From Njordibacter sp937773555 (lineage in GTDB: Bacteria > Pseudomonadota > Gammaproteobacteria > Pseudomonadales > Balneatricaceae), in contig NZ_CP159830.1 of NCBI RefSeq assembly GCF_047730085.1, positions 124,001-188,000 of the forward strand: a stretch of DNA of 64,000 bases, read 5' to 3'. Below the pieces are notes generated by a model. The model was given only the letters and a program-made list of their open reading frames with translations. It was not told the origin of the DNA and did not search any database. The position numbers and the translations under genes were made by a program. This document shows, in pieces, positions 52,806 through 61,951 of this stretch (within the stretch, counting starts at the first letter, position 1; each line of letters opens with the position of its first letter).

Positions 52806-53489
52806 TTGGCCAACATAACTGAAATTTCTGCTGGTGAGAGTGCCTACCGAGAGATACGTAACCGAATTGTATCGTTGGACCTGAAACCAAACCAAACCAT
52901 CGGTGAAACATATCTGGCGGACGAGCTGGGCATGAGTCGCACGCCTATTCGCGAAGCGCTGACTCGTCTTTCATCTGAAGGGTTGATCGATTTCCGTTCG
53001 CGTGCGGGAACCATAGTTTCGCCTATTCGCTTTGACGCAGTGATTTCAGCCCAATATGTGCGCGAAAAACTGGAGTTAGCGATCATCGAAGAGGCAGTGA
53101 AAGTAAAGTCGAAGCGCGCTGTATTTAACATTCGCCAAGCAATTGATGAACAACAATTTGCTATCTTGGAGGGCGATACTGCCGGTTTTTTTGTAGCCGA
53201 TGAGCGAATGCATCGCCACTTTAGTGAAATGACTGATCGAGTCGCTGTATGGTCAGTTATATCTGAGGCAAAGAAGCATATGGACCGAGTTCGCCGACTG
53301 AGCCTGCAAAAAATCGATTTAAATGTACTTTTGTCCGACCACTTGTTGATTTTGGAGGCAATTGAAAACCATGACGTGGATGCAGCCCGCTCGATCGTGA
53401 CGACTCATTTGCGAAGGGTAATGCACGATCTCGACAATCTCGCGGAGCAACATAGCGACTATTTCGAGTTGGCAAAGAGTGAAAAATAG
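52806..53489 (+). CDS. GntR-family regulator, FCD (FadR) subfamily
   Basis: A 227-residue regulator: winged helix (about 10-75, YREIRNRIVSLDLKPNQTIGE, ADELGMSRTPIREALTRLSSEGLI) and an all-helical FCD ligand domain (ERMHRHFSEMT, SDHLLILEAIENHDVDAARSIVTTHLRR), with the metal-binding Asp and His residues. It starts at TTG 52806 with GGAG 9 bases upstream. It is the first gene of the sugar-acid operon and probably represses it until a sugar acid binds. Confidence 0.88.
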   Translation: MANITEISAGESAYREIRNRIVSLDLKPNQTIGETYLADELGMSRTPIREALTRLSSEGLIDFRSRAGTIVSPIRFDAVISAQYVREKLELAIIEEAVKVKSKRAVFNIRQAIDEQQFAILEGDTAGFFVADERMHRHFSEMTDRVAVWSVISEAKKHMDRVRRLSLQKIDLNVLLSDHLLILEAIENHDVDAARSIVTTHLRRVMHDLDNLAEQHSDYFELAKSEK

Positions 53490-53521
53490 CACCAACATAG
53501 CTGACCATTTGGGGGATTAGC

Positions 53522-54307
53522 ATGGATCTTACAGGAAAAACGGCAATCGTAACGGGTGGCTCAAAAGGCATGGGTCTAGGAATCGCCAAACAGTTCTGTA
53601 ATCAGGGCGCCAATGTTGTTGTCTGCGCCAATGACTCAGTCAGCCTGGAGGAGGTTGAGAGAGTGATTGGTTGTGATAGGTTGATCACTGTTCTGGCTGA
53701 TGTGTCAAAGCAGGCGGATATGAAAATGTTGACCGAAGCGACGGTTCATGCTTTTGGCGGTGTTGACGTCCTAGTCAACGCTGCAGGCATTCAACGCTAC
53801 GGCACAGTGATCGACACCCCGGAAGATACTTGGGACGAGGTAATGAATGTCAACGTTAAGGGTATCTTTCTGGCGGCAAAATATGCTCTTCCCGAGATCG
53901 ATAAGCGTGGCGGCGGATCGGTTATCAATATTGCATCGGTGCAGGCCTATGCATCCCAAACCAATGTGGCAGCTTATACCGCGTCCAAAGGCGCGATCGT
54001 AGCCCTGACGCGCGCAATGGCGCTGGATCATGCGGACGCAGGCATTCGGGTGAACGCAATCTGCCCAGCTGCGATAGATACACCGATGCTGCGTTGGGCC
54101 GCTGATTTGTGGAAAGGTGACAGCACTGCCGAGGCAACCATTGAGGCCTGGGGCAAAGGGCATCCGATCGGGCGTGTTGGAACAGTCGAGGAAGTTGCAG
54201 CTCTTGCGAACTTTCTGGCTACTGATTATTGCAAATTCATGACTGGAGCGGACATCAAACTCGACGGTGGTATGTTGTCGAAACTGGGCATCATTCTGCC
54301 TGAATAG
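53522..54307 (+). CDS. SDR-family sugar dehydrogenase
   Basis: Classical short-chain dehydrogenase of 261 residues: TGGSKGMGLGIA near 12, NAAGIQRYG near 89, catalytic Ser in INIASVQAYA, YTASKGAIVALTRAMALDH near 156 and NAICPAAIDTPML. In this operon it most likely oxidises an aldose (pentose-like) to its lactone, the first step of the oxidative pathway; this is inferred from the neighbouring lactonase and dehydratases. Confidence 0.85.
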   Translation: MDLTGKTAIVTGGSKGMGLGIAKQFCNQGANVVVCANDSVSLEEVERVIGCDRLITVLADVSKQADMKMLTEATVHAFGGVDVLVNAAGIQRYGTVIDTPEDTWDEVMNVNVKGIFLAAKYALPEIDKRGGGSVINIASVQAYASQTNVAAYTASKGAIVALTRAMALDHADAGIRVNAICPAAIDTPMLRWAADLWKGDSTAEATIEAWGKGHPIGRVGTVEEVAALANFLATDYCKFMTGADIKLDGGMLSKLGIILPE

Positions 54308-54329
54308 GCATAGTTGAAAGGAAATGAGC

Positions 54330-55520
54330 ATGGACTACAAAAGCCAAGACTTTCTAAAATCGCATATCGCTGCAATCATGGATTTTTACCATCCGACCTG
54401 TATGGACATGGAAGATGGCGGATATATAAATCAGATGCGCGACGACGGTACGGTCTTTGACAAAGTGACCAAGCACCTTGTTGGAACTTGCCGGTTTATT
54501 TACAACTTCTCGCTTTCGTCTCTTGTGTTGGGACGCGCGGACTACCGGGCTGCTGCCGAACATGGCGTTGCTTTCTTGCGTGATCATCATCGCCAACCGG
54601 ACGGTGGTTATGCCTGGGTTCTGGATGGGCAAACCGTGAGCGACGGCACTTATCATTGTTATGGTCAGGCCTTCGTCTTGCTGGCAGCTGCAGGAGCGAA
54701 GAAGGCAGGAATCACCGCAGCGGATGCCTTGTTAGACGATATTTGGGGCCTGTTGGAAACTCGATTCTGGCAACCTGACACTCAGCTTTATGTTGATGAG
54801 ATAAAGGCAGGTGACTGGTCGGCAATCGACGGCTACCGTGGCCAGAATGCCAATATGCATATGTGTGAAGCGATGCTGGCGGCCTATGAGGCCACGGGCA
54901 ATAATCGCTATTTGGATCGGGCAGGCGTGCTGGCACAGCGAATCTGTGTCGATCTAGCCGCTCCGGCTGACGGGCTGGTTTGGGAGCATTACAAGACTGA
55001 CTGGACCCATGACTGGGATTACAATAAAAACGATCCAAAAAACCTGTTTCGCCCCTATGGTTATTTGCCTGGACATTTCGTGGAATGGTCCAAGTTATTG
55101 TTGATCCTAAACCGCCATCGCCCGGTGGATTGGCTAATACCCAAGGCGGAATTCCTGTTTAAGGCAGCACTTGACTCGGCTTGGAACCCAACGACCGGGG
55201 CCATAAATTACACGTTCGCGCCCGACGGAACCATTTTGGACACTGACCAATACTACTGGGTGTTTTCCGAAACTATCGGTGCGGCGGCGCTTTTGGGACT
55301 GACTACCAGCAAGGATAGCTATTGGGACTGGTATGACAAAACCTGGAACTATGCTGATAAGCATTTTATCGATCACGATTTTGGTGGCTGGTACCGCATT
55401 CTTGACCATACCGGTAAAAGATACAGCGACCAGAAAAGCCCGGCGTCCAAGACGGATTATCATCCGTTGGCCGCCTGTTACGAAGTGTCGGAGGCAATCC
55501 GACTTAATAACACTTTATAA
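54330..55520 (+). CDS. AGE-family epimerase/isomerase
   Basis: N-acylglucosamine-2-epimerase-like (alpha/alpha)6-barrel protein of 396 residues. Family marks are CRFIYNFSL, RQPDGGYAWVLDG, NANMHMCEAMLAAYEATGN, GYLPGHFVEWSKLL and DHDFGGWYRIL with YHPLAACYE at the end. The PGHxxEW and late YHP histidines suit aldose-ketose isomerases (mannose/lyxose-type) more than true N-acylglucosamine epimerases. ATG 54330 fits the AAAGG site (8 bases); the ATG at 54324 is too close. Its role in the operon is unclear: it may feed alternative sugars into the pathway. Confidence 0.82.
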   Translation: MDYKSQDFLKSHIAAIMDFYHPTCMDMEDGGYINQMRDDGTVFDKVTKHLVGTCRFIYNFSLSSLVLGRADYRAAAEHGVAFLRDHHRQPDGGYAWVLDGQTVSDGTYHCYGQAFVLLAAAGAKKAGITAADALLDDIWGLLETRFWQPDTQLYVDEIKAGDWSAIDGYRGQNANMHMCEAMLAAYEATGNNRYLDRAGVLAQRICVDLAAPADGLVWEHYKTDWTHDWDYNKNDPKNLFRPYGYLPGHFVEWSKLLLILNRHRPVDWLIPKAEFLFKAALDSAWNPTTGAINYTFAPDGTILDTDQYYWVFSETIGAAALLGLTTSKDSYWDWYDKTWNYADKHFIDHDFGGWYRILDHTGKRYSDQKSPASKTDYHPLAACYEVSEAIRLNNTL

Positions 55521-55537
55521 ACCTGAAGGAAAAACTG

Positions 55538-56518
55538 ATGAAAAAAACAATTCTAAGAATATGCTCAGCCGCAGCCCTTGTTGCAGGCCTTGGCGCCCCA
55601 AATGCTTTTTCTGCTAATGATCTCAAGTTCACAGTGCTGACGCAGACCGGCATTGACAACACGTTCTGGCAAACAATCAAGCGAGGCATGGATGATGCCT
55701 GCGAAGATTATCAGGTTGACTGCCAGATGTTGTTTACATCGGAAAACGGAAATTTGCAGATGCATTTGCAAAATCTCGAAACCACTATTGGCCAGGACGT
55801 TGACGGCATTGCGACAGTTATCGTGGACGATAATCTTTATGATGAGGCCATTGCGCGGGCTGCTGAAAAAGGTATTCCGCTTATCACCATAAACGTTGAC
55901 GATACAGAAGGTGCTGACGGTAATTCCCGCCTTGCTTTTATTGGTCAGGATCTGTTTCAAGCCGGATATGAAGTTGCCAAAGGCCTGTTGGTTGGTATGG
56001 ACAAAAGCCAACCCCAGCATGTGCTGCTCGGTTTGGCGCGTCCTGGTGAATCATGGGCCGAAGACCGGATTGGCGGCGCACGTCTGTATCTGGACGAAGC
56101 CATTGCAGATGGCTGGAATCTGACACACGAAACCATCGATTCTGCGAATGATATCTCGGTCACGGGTCAACGCATCTGCCAATATATTTTAGGCAACCGA
56201 AAAACAACGGCCGTGGTAGGTTCCGCCTTCTGGTTTGCCGGTGCTGGGGAATGCCTGCGCGATATGGGTGTGAAACCGGGTGAAATCCATATGGGTGGTT
56301 TTGATTTGGTTCCAATTTTATTGGACGAGATGAAGCTAGGCTATGTTGATCTGACCATTGACCAACAGCCGTACCTGCAAGGCTACTTGCCGATCCAACA
56401 ATTGTATTTTATTAACAAGTTTGGTCTGTCAGCCTTTGACGTTAATACTGGTAAAGCGTTGATCCGACCAGAAGACGTGGGGTCAGTTGAGAAATACTCT
56501 GCGATGGGTGTTCGCTAA
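55538..56518 (+). CDS. sugar ABC transporter binding protein, RbsB-like
   Basis: Periplasmic sugar-binding protein of 326 residues. The signal peptide (ICSAAALVAGLGAPNAFSAN) precedes KFTVLTQTGIDNTFWQTIKRGM, then the type I fold with DGIATVIVDDNLYDEAIARAAEKGIPLITINVDD and VDLTIDQQPYLQGYLPIQQL, the hinge-side motif of Peripla_BP_4 proteins. It delivers a pentose or related sugar to the permease downstream. A GC-rich hairpin follows. Confidence 0.88.
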   Translation: MKKTILRICSAAALVAGLGAPNAFSANDLKFTVLTQTGIDNTFWQTIKRGMDDACEDYQVDCQMLFTSENGNLQMHLQNLETTIGQDVDGIATVIVDDNLYDEAIARAAEKGIPLITINVDDTEGADGNSRLAFIGQDLFQAGYEVAKGLLVGMDKSQPQHVLLGLARPGESWAEDRIGGARLYLDEAIADGWNLTHETIDSANDISVTGQRICQYILGNRKTTAVVGSAFWFAGAGECLRDMGVKPGEIHMGGFDLVPILLDEMKLGYVDLTIDQQPYLQGYLPIQQLYFINKFGLSAFDVNTGKALIRPEDVGSVEKYSAMGVR

Positions 56519-56534
56519 ATCTCCATAAACTTTG

Positions 56535-56556
56535 GCCGCCCGTTTTGATGGGCGGC
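56535..56556 (+). promoter_or_regulatory. intercistronic stem-loop after the sugar-binding-protein gene
   Basis: Perfect 7-bp stem GCCGCCC / GGGCGGC with an 8-base loop, 16 bases after the stop, followed by TATTCCTT. Without a real T-run it is more probably an mRNA stabiliser or weak attenuator. Confidence 0.6.
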
Positions 56557-56604
56557 TATTCCTTAACTTATTAATCCCTACCATAGGTGCAGTGGAGACC
56601 TAGT

Positions 56605-57579
56605 ATGCACTTCAAAAAAATGCTTCAAACAAAGCCTGAGGCCAGCGCTTTTTTAATGTTGATCGCAATGACATTTGTATTTAGCCTTCTGTCGCCAACC
56701 TTTCTGACACTTGGGAATTTCCAGATCGTGCTTCAGCCAATACCGGAAATCGCGCTAGTGGCAATTGGCGTGACAATCCTGATGATTTCAGGCGAATTTG
56801 ATCTTTCGGTAGGGTCAGTATTTGCCCTGTCACCGATGGTCATGGTGCTTTTGATGGCAGCAGGCTTTCCTTTACCTGTTTCGATGATTGGGGGGCTTGT
56901 CGTGGCCGCCTTAGTAGGTTTAGCAAATGCCTTCATCACTATTCGACTCGGCATACCTTCATTTATTGCAACGCTCGGAATGTTGTTTATGGCTCGGAGT
57001 ATGACCGTTGTAATTTCAGATGGGTTCCCTCCACCATTCCCACGTGACTTGGATCTTTGGTGGATTGTGGGCAAAGTGGATCTCCTACGCGTCTCTATTT
57101 TTTGGTTGTTAGGTATCGGTATCTTGTTAGGTATCTGGTTACGTAAATTTGATTTTGGCAGTTGGATTTTTGCGACTGGTGGCAGTCAAGAGTCAGCGCG
57201 TAACATGGGAATAAATGTCAATCTGGTAAAGACGACAACCTTTATGCTTTGTTCGATGCTGGCGGGTTTTGCAGGGATGATTCAGGTATTCAGGATTAAA
57301 GCCATCGTGCCATCCATGGGCACCGGTTATGAGCTGACAGCAATCGCAGCCACCGTTATCGGTGGTGCGGCCCTAGCTGGCGGGGTTGGTTCAGTTATTG
57401 GCGCAGTGATCGGAGCCTTGTTGCTCGCCTTTATAGAAAACATCATCATTCTCACCCGAGTTGATGCCAACTGGTTTAGATTTGCAGTGGGCGCGATTAT
57501 TGTCATAGCGGTCACCATTAACAAAATGACACGCGACGTTGCGGCACGCGCCAAATACAAGGAAGTCGAAGATGACTAA
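56605..57579 (+). CDS. sugar ABC transporter permease, RbsC-like
   Basis: Inner-membrane permease of 324 residues with eight to ten hydrophobic segments. It has VTILMISGEFDLSVGSVFALSPM near 57 and GIPSFIATLGMLFMARSM near 115, with the ATPase-contacting ATGGSQESARNMGINV near 195, all standard for RbsC/FrcC proteins. ATG 56605 has GGAG 8 bases upstream; an in-frame GTG six codons earlier is less likely. Confidence 0.9.
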   Translation: MHFKKMLQTKPEASAFLMLIAMTFVFSLLSPTFLTLGNFQIVLQPIPEIALVAIGVTILMISGEFDLSVGSVFALSPMVMVLLMAAGFPLPVSMIGGLVVAALVGLANAFITIRLGIPSFIATLGMLFMARSMTVVISDGFPPPFPRDLDLWWIVGKVDLLRVSIFWLLGIGILLGIWLRKFDFGSWIFATGGSQESARNMGINVNLVKTTTFMLCSMLAGFAGMIQVFRIKAIVPSMGTGYELTAIAATVIGGAALAGGVGSVIGAVIGALLLAFIENIIILTRVDANWFRFAVGAIIVIAVTINKMTRDVAARAKYKEVEDD

Positions 57580-58306
57580 ACCACATTTATCAGTCCGTGG
57601 CCTCCATAAATGGTATGGCTCGGTTCACGCTCTGCGCGATCTCGATCTTGATATCCCACAAGGGCAAGTTATTGGCCTGATTGGTGATAATGGTGCCGGT
57701 AAATCTACCTTTATAAAAATCCTGTCTGGCGTTCATAAACAAACCGAAGGTCAAATTTTCTTTGAAGGAAAAGAGGCTCATATCGCGCGTCCTCGTGATG
57801 CCATGAACCTTGGGATCGAAACGATCTATCAATACACCGCGATGGTTCCTGAAATGTCAATTGCGCGCAATGTATTTATTGGACGCGAAAAACGCAAATG
57901 GGGGGTGCGGGGCTTTGGTATGTTGGACCAGGCTGCAATGGCTGAGGAAGCAATGGCGGCAATTGCAGATGTGGGTCTGCATTTGCGCTCGGCCGATGGA
58001 CCGGTCAAAGACCTTTCAGGCGGCCAACGCCAGGGTGTTGCAATTGCACGGGCGATGCACTTTCGCTCTCGAATGTTGATCTTGGATGAACCAACTAATC
58101 ACTTGTCAGTCAAGGAGACCAACAAGGTTTTGGAATACGTGCGTCAAATGCGTGAACAAGGGATAACGGTGATCTTTATTAGCCACAACCTTCACCACGT
58201 GCATGAAGTATCTGATCGGATTGTTGCATTTTCGAGGGGAAACAAAGTTGCAGATTTACTGTCTGAGGAAACAACCGTCCCTCATATGATCGACCTCATT
58301 ACCTAA
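57572..58306 (+). CDS. sugar ABC transporter ATPase, single-domain FrcA type
   Basis: Single nucleotide-binding domain of 244 residues: Walker A GDNGAGKSTFIKIL near 37, signature LSGGQRQGVAIARAM near 140 and Walker B MLILDEPTNHLSVKET. Most ribose-type importers use a duplicated RbsA; this half-size form is like FrcA of the fructose importer in alphaproteobacteria. ATG 57572 overlaps the permease stop in ATGACTAA. Confidence 0.9.
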   Translation: MTKPHLSVRGLHKWYGSVHALRDLDLDIPQGQVIGLIGDNGAGKSTFIKILSGVHKQTEGQIFFEGKEAHIARPRDAMNLGIETIYQYTAMVPEMSIARNVFIGREKRKWGVRGFGMLDQAAMAEEAMAAIADVGLHLRSADGPVKDLSGGQRQGVAIARAMHFRSRMLILDEPTNHLSVKETNKVLEYVRQMREQGITVIFISHNLHHVHEVSDRIVAFSRGNKVADLLSEETTVPHMIDLIT

Positions 58307-58322
58307 ACGTTGGAGCAATTCC

Positions 58323-59570
58323 ATGAAACGACCTAAAATTATTGATATTCGCGCCACAACCGTAGCTGTTCCGCTTGAGGCACCAATCAGGACCGCAAAT
58401 GGTGCACATTGGGGCAAGTTCGTACGCACCATTGTCGAAGTAGAAACCGACACTGGAGTCATTGGCCTTGGAGAGATGGGAGGCGGTGGTGAATCTTCTG
58501 AGGCTGCCTTTCAAGGACTAAAATCCTATCTCGTTGGTCACGATCCTTTTGAACTTGAGGCACTTTGGTTTAAAATTTGCAATCCAACCGCCAGTCTCTA
58601 TAACAACCGTACACAATTACATGCTGCCATAGAATTTGCCTGCCTTGATATAATTGGCAAAACTTTGGACGTTCCAGTTTATGATTTGATAGGGGGTAAG
58701 TTGCGCGATGAGGTAGGCTTCGCGTCCTATCTTTTCTTCCGCTATAACGATAAGGATCATGGTGGAGAAGTACGAACTGCCGATCAACTATTGGCCGAAG
58801 CGAACCGGTTAAAGGACAAATGCGGTTTCACCGCCCACAAGCTTAAAGCCGGCGTATTCCCACCTGATTACGAACTTGAACTTTATCGCGCATTAGCAAA
58901 TGAATTCCCCGGAGATTCCTTACGTTATGACCCTAACGCAGCTCTTTCTGTGGAAGAATCAATCCGCTTCGGCCATGCAATCGAAGATCTGCGTAATGAC
59001 TATTTTGAGGATCCTACCTGGGGCATGAATGGGATGCGTCGAGTTCGGGAGCAAGTGCGAATACCGATGGCGACTAATACGGTTGTGGTTAACTTTGAAC
59101 AGCTTTCCTCAAATATTTTAAATCCCGCTGTTGATGTCATCTTACTTGATACGACTTTCTGGGGTGGCATTCGCCAATGTGTCAAAGCGGCACATGTATG
59201 TGACACTTTCCAGCTTGGTATTGCTGTGCACTCTTCTGGTGAACTGGGAATCCAACTGGCGACAATGCTTCATCTGGGCGCAGCATTGCCAAGCCTTTCG
59301 TTTACTGCTGACGCTCATTACCATCATCTGATGGATGATGTGATAAAGGGTGGGCTAATGAAATATAAAAATGGCAAGATCAAAGTGCCGACTGGACCCG
59401 GGCTGGGGGTAGAGCTAGATCGTGCCAAACTCGAAAAATACGCAGCCTATTACAAAGAGGTTGGTGGTTATCCTTATGATCGTGATCCGGGACGCAAGGA
59501 TTGGTTTGCGCTTGTTCCAAATACCCGCTGGGCAAATCCGGCAGTGTCGGTCGAAGACGACGGTAAATAG
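58323..59570 (+). CDS. enolase-superfamily sugar-acid dehydratase, glucarate-dehydratase-like
   Basis: Mandelate racemase/enolase superfamily dehydratase of 415 residues. It shows the catalytic K-x-K in TAHKLKAGVF near 172, metal ligands in LRYDPNA (Asp) and YFEDPTW (Glu), Asn in MATNTVVVNF, as in the glucarate dehydratase subgroup, and a catalytic His in IAVHSSGELG near 303. It should remove water from an aldonic or aldaric acid to give a 2-keto-3-deoxy acid. The downstream pentonate-type enzymes favour a pentonate; the exact substrate is unknown. Confidence 0.88.
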   Translation: MKRPKIIDIRATTVAVPLEAPIRTANGAHWGKFVRTIVEVETDTGVIGLGEMGGGGESSEAAFQGLKSYLVGHDPFELEALWFKICNPTASLYNNRTQLHAAIEFACLDIIGKTLDVPVYDLIGGKLRDEVGFASYLFFRYNDKDHGGEVRTADQLLAEANRLKDKCGFTAHKLKAGVFPPDYELELYRALANEFPGDSLRYDPNAALSVEESIRFGHAIEDLRNDYFEDPTWGMNGMRRVREQVRIPMATNTVVVNFEQLSSNILNPAVDVILLDTTFWGGIRQCVKAAHVCDTFQLGIAVHSSGELGIQLATMLHLGAALPSLSFTADAHYHHLMDDVIKGGLMKYKNGKIKVPTGPGLGVELDRAKLEKYAAYYKEVGGYPYDRDPGRKDWFALVPNTRWANPAVSVEDDGK

Positions 59571-59584
59571 AAAAGGGCTCGCAA

Positions 59585-60493
59585 ATGGAACAGAAACCCT
59601 ATTTCAACGTTATCACGGCCACCCGTGATCAGGTTGGTGAAAGCCCGATATGGGATGAAGACACGCAATGTCTTTATTGGGTCGATATCATCGGCAAGGC
59701 CATCCGCCGACATGATTTCACGAATAAGAAAACAACGTCATGGCGGTCTAAAGATTTTCCGACAGCAATCGCCCTACGGCAAACTGTGTCGGGGGCCGTC
59801 GTAGCTCTGGCCGGCGGAGTGGCCTGGTTTGATTTCAGTACCGGCCAATTCACTTCCCAAAGCAACCCTGACCCGACCGTAGGTAATCGACTGAACGAAG
59901 GTCGGTGTGATCCTTCGGGGCGGTTTTGGTTAGGGTCAATGCGTACCAATCTAAATTCTGATGGCAGCGGGCGTGACATTGACCGACATAGTGGAGCGTT
60001 GTTTCGCCTTGACCCTGATGGCAAAGTTACCCGCCACACCGATTATGAATTTGGCATACCCAACACAATGGCCTGGTCGCCAGACAAGAAAACTTTCTAT
60101 TTTGGCGACTCGCTACGTAATGTGATATTTGCCTTCGATTACGATGACAATAGTGGTGGGCTTAGCAATCGCCGGGTGCTGCTTGAAGGCTTTGAGTCGG
60201 GGGTGCCCGATGGTTCGAGTATCGACGAAGACGGCTGCCTATGGAACGCGCGTTTTGGCGGTGGTCGGGTGATCCGTATCACACCCGATGGAAGGGTTGA
60301 TCGGGAGATCATCGTACCGATGACGAACCCGACCAGTTGCACCTTTGGTGGGGCCGATCGAAAATCACTTTTTGTCAGTTCGGCTCAGTTCATGCTGAGT
60401 GAAGCACAGCTGAGGGCCAATCCACTTGAGGGGGCACTGATCGAGATATCCTCGGATTTTACAGGCCTGCCCGATCACAAATTCAGAGGATAA
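59585..60493 (+). CDS. SMP-30/gluconolactonase-family sugar lactonase
   Basis: Calcium-dependent six-bladed propeller lactonase of 302 residues: GESPIWDEDTQCLYWVDI near 17 with the metal Glu, NRLNEGRCDPSGRFWLGSM near 100, GIPNTMAWSPDKKTFYFGDS near 155 and DGSSIDEDGCLWNARFGGG near 207 with the metal Asp/Asn set. It hydrolyses the sugar lactone made by the SDR enzyme. It follows the dehydratase by 14 bases. Confidence 0.9.
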   Translation: MEQKPYFNVITATRDQVGESPIWDEDTQCLYWVDIIGKAIRRHDFTNKKTTSWRSKDFPTAIALRQTVSGAVVALAGGVAWFDFSTGQFTSQSNPDPTVGNRLNEGRCDPSGRFWLGSMRTNLNSDGSGRDIDRHSGALFRLDPDGKVTRHTDYEFGIPNTMAWSPDKKTFYFGDSLRNVIFAFDYDDNSGGLSNRRVLLEGFESGVPDGSSIDEDGCLWNARFGGGRVIRITPDGRVDREIIVPMTNPTSCTFGGADRKSLFVSSAQFMLSEAQLRANPLEGALIEISSDFTGLPDHKFRG

Positions 60494-60494
60494 G

Positions 60495-60623
60495 ATGGCT
60501 AATTCCTTTCATCTCAAACGGGCCAATCAAATGTTACAAATGGCAAATCCAGCTGAGGCTGCGGCTCTGGATTCGAGCGCTATTGTATCGGCCTCTTTTG
60601 CTGTTGCATTTTTGCTGTTTTGA
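60495..60623 (+). CDS. 42-residue open frame, possible relic
   Basis: Begins one base after the lactonase stop with GAGGATAAG before ATG and reads MANSFHLKRANQMLQMANPA, ending in a short hydrophobic tail VASFAVAFLLF-like (SASFAVAFLLF). It is unrecognised; either a tiny coupled protein or the remains of a deleted gene. Confidence 0.25.
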   Translation: MANSFHLKRANQMLQMANPAEAAALDSSAIVSASFAVAFLLF

Positions 60624-60760
60624 GAATCTCAATCAAGCGGTTGATACTGACAACTAACTTGGATCACCAATTTTGGTGAATTCGAGAGACGGTTAATGAT
60701 GAGATGCCAACATGAAAGTGAGTTGGAAAAACCTGGTATAAATTAATGAGGAGATAGTTC

Positions 60761-61933
60761 ATGACATCGAACAAAAAACAGGTCTTTGATTTGGGTAAAA
60801 ATCTAGACCCCAAGGGTACCTATATTGGCCGAGTCTGGAATCCGGCGGTCTCGGGCCCTTCAGTTATCGTCGTTCGAGAGGGTCGGGTTATTGATATCAC
60901 GTTAAAAGTAGCCCCCCTCGTTTGCGACATACTGGAAATGGATAACCCGGCTGAATACGTCAATTCGATAGAAGGGATTTTTTTGGGTAACGTTGATGAC
61001 ATCGCCTTAAATCATGCTGGCAGGCCTGACGCAATTCATATGCTGGCTCCCTGTGATTTACAGGCCATCAAGGCGGCAGGTGTGACGTTTGTAAAATCCA
61101 TGGTCGAGCGGGTAATTGAAGAAGCGGCAGCCGGGGACCCAGCGAAAGCAGAAGCTGTGCGAGCCAAAGTGACAAGCCTCATTGGCGACTCTCTTCGTAA
61201 TGTCGAGCCAGGTTCTGAAAAGGCGGCCAAGCTGAAAGACGCCCTTATTGAAGAGGGAGTTTGGTCACAATATCTGGAAGTGGGAATAGGGCCAGACGTA
61301 GAAGTATTTTCAAAATCACAAACACTTTCTTCTATGGGGTGGGGAGTTAGCGTTGGTCTTCACCCTAAATCAATTTGGAATAACCCCGAGCCAGAAATTG
61401 TTCTGGCTGTTGACAGCCGGGGGCGAATAAAGGGAGCGTCCTTAGGTAATGATGTTAATTTGCGTGATTTTGAGGGCCGGTCAGCGCTGCTCCTTTCCAA
61501 GGCAAAAGATAATAATGCTTCCTGTTCAATAGGCCCCTTCATTCGTTTGTTTGATGAAAACTACTCACTCGACGATGTACGAAACGCTGAGCTTAATATG
61601 CAGATATCTGGCGAAGATGGTTATGAACTCACGGGTTACTCTTCTATGAAAGAAATCAGTCGTGATCCGAAGGAAATCGTCTCTCAGACTATTGGGCGGC
61701 ATCACCAGTACCCTGACGGGATTATGCTTTTTCTAGGTACTTTGTTCGCGCCGACTGAGGACCGGGATGTCCCAGGCGAGGGATTTACCCACAAGCTTGG
61801 AGACATAGTGACAATTTCATCTGACGGGCTAGGTCAACTCAGTAACACCGTCCAGCTTTCCACTAAATGTCCTGAGTGGACATTTGGTATATCTGCACTT
61901 ATACGTAACCTTAAATCCAGAAACCTCATTTAA
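60761..61933 (+). CDS. 2-keto-3-deoxypentonate dehydratase, FAH family (XylX-like)
   Basis: Fumarylacetoacetate-hydrolase-fold protein of 390 residues, the length of 2-keto-3-deoxy-xylonate/arabinonate dehydratase (XylX in Caulobacter). Family blocks are strong: EPEIVLAVDSRGRIKGASLG, NDVNLRDFEGRSALLLSKAK with metal ligands, DNNASCSIGPFIRLFD, QTIGRHHQYPDGIMLFLGT and GEGFTHKLGDIVTI. It converts the 2-keto-3-deoxy acid to alpha-ketoglutarate semialdehyde, the substrate of the next gene's product. Confidence 0.9.
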   Translation: MTSNKKQVFDLGKNLDPKGTYIGRVWNPAVSGPSVIVVREGRVIDITLKVAPLVCDILEMDNPAEYVNSIEGIFLGNVDDIALNHAGRPDAIHMLAPCDLQAIKAAGVTFVKSMVERVIEEAAAGDPAKAEAVRAKVTSLIGDSLRNVEPGSEKAAKLKDALIEEGVWSQYLEVGIGPDVEVFSKSQTLSSMGWGVSVGLHPKSIWNNPEPEIVLAVDSRGRIKGASLGNDVNLRDFEGRSALLLSKAKDNNASCSIGPFIRLFDENYSLDDVRNAELNMQISGEDGYELTGYSSMKEISRDPKEIVSQTIGRHHQYPDGIMLFLGTLFAPTEDRDVPGEGFTHKLGDIVTISSDGLGQLSNTVQLSTKCPEWTFGISALIRNLKSRNLI

Positions 61934-61951
61934 CAACCAGGACACATACTT

